A stretch of 25,337 nucleotides of DNA from Actinomycetes bacterium (GTDB lineage: Bacteria; Actinomycetota; Thermoleophilia; BMS3ABIN01): assembly GCA_021790075.1 (NCBI GenBank), contig JAJYIN010000004.1, forward strand, positions 1 through 25,337, in the 5' to 3' direction. Made by a program: the position numbers and the translations under genes. Below the pieces are notes generated by a model, which made no database searches, was not told the origin of the DNA, and was given only the letters and a program-made list of their open reading frames with translations. Below are positions 22,474-25,337 of this stretch, one piece after another; within the stretch, counting starts at the first letter, position 1; each line of letters begins with the position of its first letter.

Positions 22474-24701
22474 AATTCCACCGCCGCATCAACCCCAAGC
22501 GGGTGCCGGAAGACAGCGTGGCGCTGCGGGTAAGCGTGCTCGTGAGCGTGCTCGTCTCGGAGCTCACCATTCTGGCCATGGGTTACTACGGCATGGTGAC
22601 GGTGCTGGCGGTGCCTCTGCTCACGATGACCGGATTCGCCGTCAGCTGGCGCCAGCGCCGGCGGCGCAATCTGCTGCTCAAGGCGGTCCTGTCAGTGCTG
22701 GTGATAGCCGCAGCGGTTTCTTTCTTCCGGGAACTGTCGGCCAGCCTTTACGACACCCGGCTGCCGCTTATCCGCCTGCTGTTGTGGTTGCAGGTGCTGC
22801 ACTCGTTCGACTTGCCGGCCCGCAAGGACCTGAAATTCTCGCTCGCCAGCGGCCTGATCATGGTTGCCGCGGGAGCGGTCCTTTCCATCGGCATGACGTA
22901 CGCCATCGGGCTGGTCCTTTTCAGCCTGGCGGCCGCGGTGGCCTTGGTTTTCTTCCAGCTCTCGGAGGACGCCGGCCGGGCCTGCAGGGTGGAGACGGTC
23001 CGGATCCGCCCCCTGATCGCCTACGGAGCGGCTATCTGGCTCGTGGGGTTGACGGTTGCCGTGCCGGTGCTGCTGCTCATCCCCCAGAGCAGCCAGGCCC
23101 GAATGCATACACTGCCGCTTTCCGGCCTCAACAAGGTGCTCGGCGATTTCAGCAGCAATGTCGTCAATCCCGCTTACCCCAGCAGCGGCAACCCGTTTGA
23201 GGGACCGCCCCGGTTCAGTCCGGACTCATACTACGGCTTCAATCCGTACATGGACCTGCGCTCACGGGGTCAGCTGAGCGACGACATCGTGCTCAAGGTC
23301 CGCAGCGATTCCTACAGCTATTATCGCGGCGTCGTCTTCAACCGGTACAACGGCAAGGGATGGGAAACCGGTGCCGAAGATGCGACCGAGCTGAGCGCGG
23401 ACTCCCCGCCTATTGACCTCAACCTGGGCGGCCCGCCGGTCCTCCCCTTCAAGACACAGGTGGAGACTTTTTACGTCCAGCAGGACGACATGCCCAATAT
23501 CATCTTCGCCAGCTGGAGGCCGATCTCCCTTTATTTCCCCGCCAACCGCATCAAGGTCGACCCTTACGGGAGCCTCCGCAGCCCCTTTGGCCTCACTTCC
23601 GATACCGTCTATTCTGTGATCTCCGACGTCCCTGTCTACCCGGCGGACACGCTCAGGAATTACCCGCGGGCAACCGACGCGCCGGCGAGCGCCGCCGACA
23701 CGGAGCTACCCGCCAGCCCCGGCCTGGACGAGGTGGAGCGCCTGGCCCGCCAGGTCACGAGTCCCTACAGTAACCGTTACGACCAGGTAAACGCGATCGA
23801 GCAGTACCTGAAGCGGAATTACCGGTACAACCTGGATGTGCCGCCCCAGACGCAGGACATGGATGCGGTGGCTTATTTCCTCTTTCAGCAGAAAGAGGGG
23901 TATTGCGAGCATTTCGCCTCGGCGATGGCGGTGATGGCCCGCAGCGTCGGCATCCCGGCCCGGGTGGTCACCGGCTATGCGGGCGGCAGCTACAACCCGT
24001 TCACCGGCCTCTGGGAAGTCAAGGAAAGCGACGCCCACGCATGGGTGGAGGTCTATTTCGGGGCGGCCGGCTGGGTGCCGTTTGACCCCACGCCGGGGTT
24101 CGACGTTCCCGCGGCTTCCCAAAGCCAGATCGCCTGGCCCGCCGCCCGTATCTTCTCTTACCTGAGCGGCGTTTTCAGCAGCGGGCCGGTGGGCGCCGTT
24201 CTGGGTGGCGCCGCCGGCGTGCTTTCGGGCGCCATTACGTTCATGCGCCGGCTGCCCCTGCTGCTGATGTCGCTGGTGGCGCTGGGGGCGCTGGCCCTGG
24301 CCGCCGGCGCCTGGCAACTGCTGTTGCGGCTCACCCGCGAACGGCGGCGCCGGCTCCGGCTGGCGGCGGCTCTGGATTCCACCTATCTGAAAGAACCGGT
24401 CCTCCGGCAGTATCTGGATGTGGCTGCCGGCCTCGAGGGCGCCGGGCTGGCGCGGCGGCGGGAGGAGACCCTCAGGGAGTTCTCCGCCCGCGTGGGGCGC
24501 TGGCTGGGAACGGCGGAGTTCACGGAGCTGTCGGCTATGGTCGAGAGGCTGCGCTATGGAGGGAAGCAGGAGGCAGGCGCCATGCGGGATCGCGCTGTCC
24601 GCCTGGCACAGGCCCTGATGGAGAAGCTGGAAGCTGTAAGACGCCGGCACGTCCAGGACAGAACCGCCGTGACGCCGGCAGCCGGCCCGGATCGGCGCTA
24701 G
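22455..24701 (+). CDS. TgpA-type membrane transglutaminase (DUF3488-transglutaminase-DUF4129)
   Basis: The 748-residue product has an N-terminal block of about seven membrane helices (to residue ~215), an extracytoplasmic region, a transglutaminase-like core, another membrane helix near 600-620, and a cytoplasmic DUF4129-like tail. The catalytic triad is visible: Cys484 in EGYCEHFASAMAVMARSVGI, His528 in DAHAWVEVYF and Asp544 in GWVPFDPTPG. TgpA-like proteins are periplasm-facing and found with MoxR and DUF58; the Pseudomonas member is essential. The ATG lies inside the end of the DUF58 gene. The final TAG overlaps the convergent gene's stop through a shared CTAG. Confidence 0.92.
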   Translation: MLGRLVEFHRRINPKRVPEDSVALRVSVLVSVLVSELTILAMGYYGMVTVLAVPLLTMTGFAVSWRQRRRRNLLLKAVLSVLVIAAAVSFFRELSASLYDTRLPLIRLLLWLQVLHSFDLPARKDLKFSLASGLIMVAAGAVLSIGMTYAIGLVLFSLAAAVALVFFQLSEDAGRACRVETVRIRPLIAYGAAIWLVGLTVAVPVLLLIPQSSQARMHTLPLSGLNKVLGDFSSNVVNPAYPSSGNPFEGPPRFSPDSYYGFNPYMDLRSRGQLSDDIVLKVRSDSYSYYRGVVFNRYNGKGWETGAEDATELSADSPPIDLNLGGPPVLPFKTQVETFYVQQDDMPNIIFASWRPISLYFPANRIKVDPYGSLRSPFGLTSDTVYSVISDVPVYPADTLRNYPRATDAPASAADTELPASPGLDEVERLARQVTSPYSNRYDQVNAIEQYLKRNYRYNLDVPPQTQDMDAVAYFLFQQKEGYCEHFASAMAVMARSVGIPARVVTGYAGGSYNPFTGLWEVKESDAHAWVEVYFGAAGWVPFDPTPGFDVPAASQSQIAWPAARIFSYLSGVFSSGPVGAVLGGAAGVLSGAITFMRRLPLLLMSLVALGALALAAGAWQLLLRLTRERRRRLRLAAALDSTYLKEPVLRQYLDVAAGLEGAGLARRREETLREFSARVGRWLGTAEFTELSAMVERLRYGGKQEAGAMRDRAVRLAQALMEKLEAVRRRHVQDRTAVTPAAGPDRR

Positions 24702-24907
24702 AGCGCCTGGCGCAGCATCTCTTCCGCCATGCCGGTCAGGCGGGCGGACAGCTCGGAGCTCTTGTTGCCCAGGGCCAGCATCGAACCGTCGTCGAAGTAC
24801 AGCTCGACGCGGGCCTGGCGGCGCACTTTCCTCAGCAGGTAAGTGAGTCCCAGCGCCGACGCCATCGAGAGCAGGAAACCGGTAAAGAAAAATCTGCCTC
24901 TGGCCAT
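24698..24907 (-). CDS. Small single-pass membrane protein, unknown function
   Basis: The 69-residue product is not recognised. It has one N-terminal hydrophobic helix (about residues 7-25, FFFTGFLLSMASALGLTYLL), a basic stop-transfer stretch (RKVRRQAR), and a short cytoplasmic part with VELYFDDGSMLAL and an amphipathic helix (SSELSARLTGMAEEMLRQA). The ATG has AGGGA upstream, and the gene begins five bases after the Roadblock gene, so the two are almost certainly cotranscribed. Its stop shares CTAG with the convergent transglutaminase gene. It may anchor or regulate the Roadblock protein; this is inference. Confidence 0.72.
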   Translation of the reverse strand: MARGRFFFTGFLLSMASALGLTYLLRKVRRQARVELYFDDGSMLALGNKSSELSARLTGMAEEMLRQAL

Positions 24908-24912
24908 AATCC

Positions 24913-25290
24913 CTACTTGGAGTAGTCGCCCTCGGCTTCGCCTTCCAGCGCCGTTTTCAGGGCGGTGTTGACATCATACAAGACCAGGCCCACCGTGGGG
25001 TCGGTGCCCGTAGTGGCCGCCAGCCAGGTGTCGCGTTCACCGGCGGCGATGAAAACGCAACCGGACCCGGTCTCGACAAACAACTGGTTGAGGGCGGTGC
25101 GGCCCATCACCTGGGACTCTTCCGCGGCTTCCTTGAGCATGCCCCGGGCGGTCCGCACCATGGCGGCTTCGGAATCCTTGCTGGCGAAAGTGCTGGCCAT
25201 CACCTGGTCATCCCCCCGGACCAGCACTGCCTGGCGAATGCTGCTGGACATCTCCAGCAATTCCTGAATCGCCTCTTCTGCGGTCGGCAC
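24913..25290 (-). CDS. Roadblock/LC7 domain protein
   Basis: The 125-residue product matches the Roadblock/LC7 alpha-beta fold in pattern: an N-terminal helix (TAEEAIQELLEMSSSI), a strand pair RQAVLVRGDDQVMASTF, a long helix (SEAAMVRTARGMLKEAAEES), then strands GSGCVFIAAGERDTWLAATT and VGLVLYDVNTAL. Bacterial members are typically encoded with small GTPases (MglA-like) or sensor kinases; neither is visible here. The GTG start at 25290 has AAGGAGA upstream. A small membrane protein follows five bases downstream. Family assignment is by pattern. Confidence 0.75.
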   Translation of the reverse strand: MPTAEEAIQELLEMSSSIRQAVLVRGDDQVMASTFASKDSEAAMVRTARGMLKEAAEESQVMGRTALNQLFVETGSGCVFIAAGERDTWLAATTGTDPTVGLVLYDVNTALKTALEGEAEGDYSK

Positions 25291-25299
25291 CGATTCTCC

Positions 25300-25328
25300 T
25301 TGAATCGACTTTGACAGTATCGTATAAG
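25300..25328 (+). promoter_or_regulatory. Predicted forward promoter at the right edge
   Basis: TTGAAT (25300-25305), a 17-base spacer and TATAAG (25323-25328) lie upstream of the Roadblock gene but point rightward, suggesting a divergent gene just beyond the window. The same AT-rich patch may also serve the Roadblock gene. Confidence 0.4.
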
Positions 25329-25337
25329 AAGGGAAGC

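Overview
The window is GC-rich, densely coding bacterial chromosome. Several features point to a deep-branching member of the Actinomycetota: the block recG-rsmD-coaD-sepIVA-yceD, a SepIVA-type DivIVA-like protein beside coaD, frequent GTG/TTG starts, and one probable leaderless GTG gene. No rRNA, tRNA or CRISPR array was found. The taxonomic call is inference from gene content.

Layout. (1) 1-3.4 kb, minus strand: kdpA and the 5' two thirds of kdpB (high-affinity K+ uptake). They follow an intrinsic terminator and the 3' third of a ydaO/yuaA-type (c-di-AMP) riboswitch, which begins directly at the yceD stop codon. (2) 3.5-8.0 kb, minus: recG-rsmD-coaD-sepIVA-yceD, a housekeeping block. rpmF, the usual gene after yceD, is absent. 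(3) 8.1-8.3 kb, plus: rpmB (L28), divergent from recG, with predicted -10 elements that overlap. (4) 8.45-13.3 kb, minus: a complete riboflavin operon, FMN riboswitch-ribD-ribE-ribBA-ribH, followed by a SAM methyltransferase with an N-terminal zinc ribbon. rpe, whose substrate ribulose 5-phosphate also feeds RibBA, lies just upstream, separated by an unassigned structured segment. (5) 14.2-16.5 kb, minus: an uncharacterised membrane-protein cluster (DUF2752, a triplicated DUF4234-like protein, two zinc-finger DUF4190 proteins and a DUF4190 remnant). (6) 16.8-19.9 kb, minus: HU, then the tldD-tldE metalloprotease pair. (7) 19.9-20.26 kb: a 343-nt divergent intergenic region holding a ~120-nt MITE-like foldback element. 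(8) 20.26-24.7 kb, plus: moxR-DUF58-transglutaminase (TgpA type). (9) 24.7-25.3 kb, minus: a small single-pass membrane protein coupled to a Roadblock/LC7 protein.

How the genes work together: RibD, RibE, RibBA and RibH form a full GTP + ribulose-5-phosphate to riboflavin pathway under FMN feedback. KdpAB would normally be shut off by c-di-AMP, but here the sensor looks truncated. MoxR, DUF58 and TgpA form the widespread AAA+/adaptor/transglutaminase module. TldD and TldE form a heterodimeric protease whose peptide substrate is not visible here. The least understood parts are the DUF2752/DUF4234/B-box-DUF4190 cluster, the foldback element, the element upstream of the FMN riboswitch, and the Roadblock plus small membrane protein pair.
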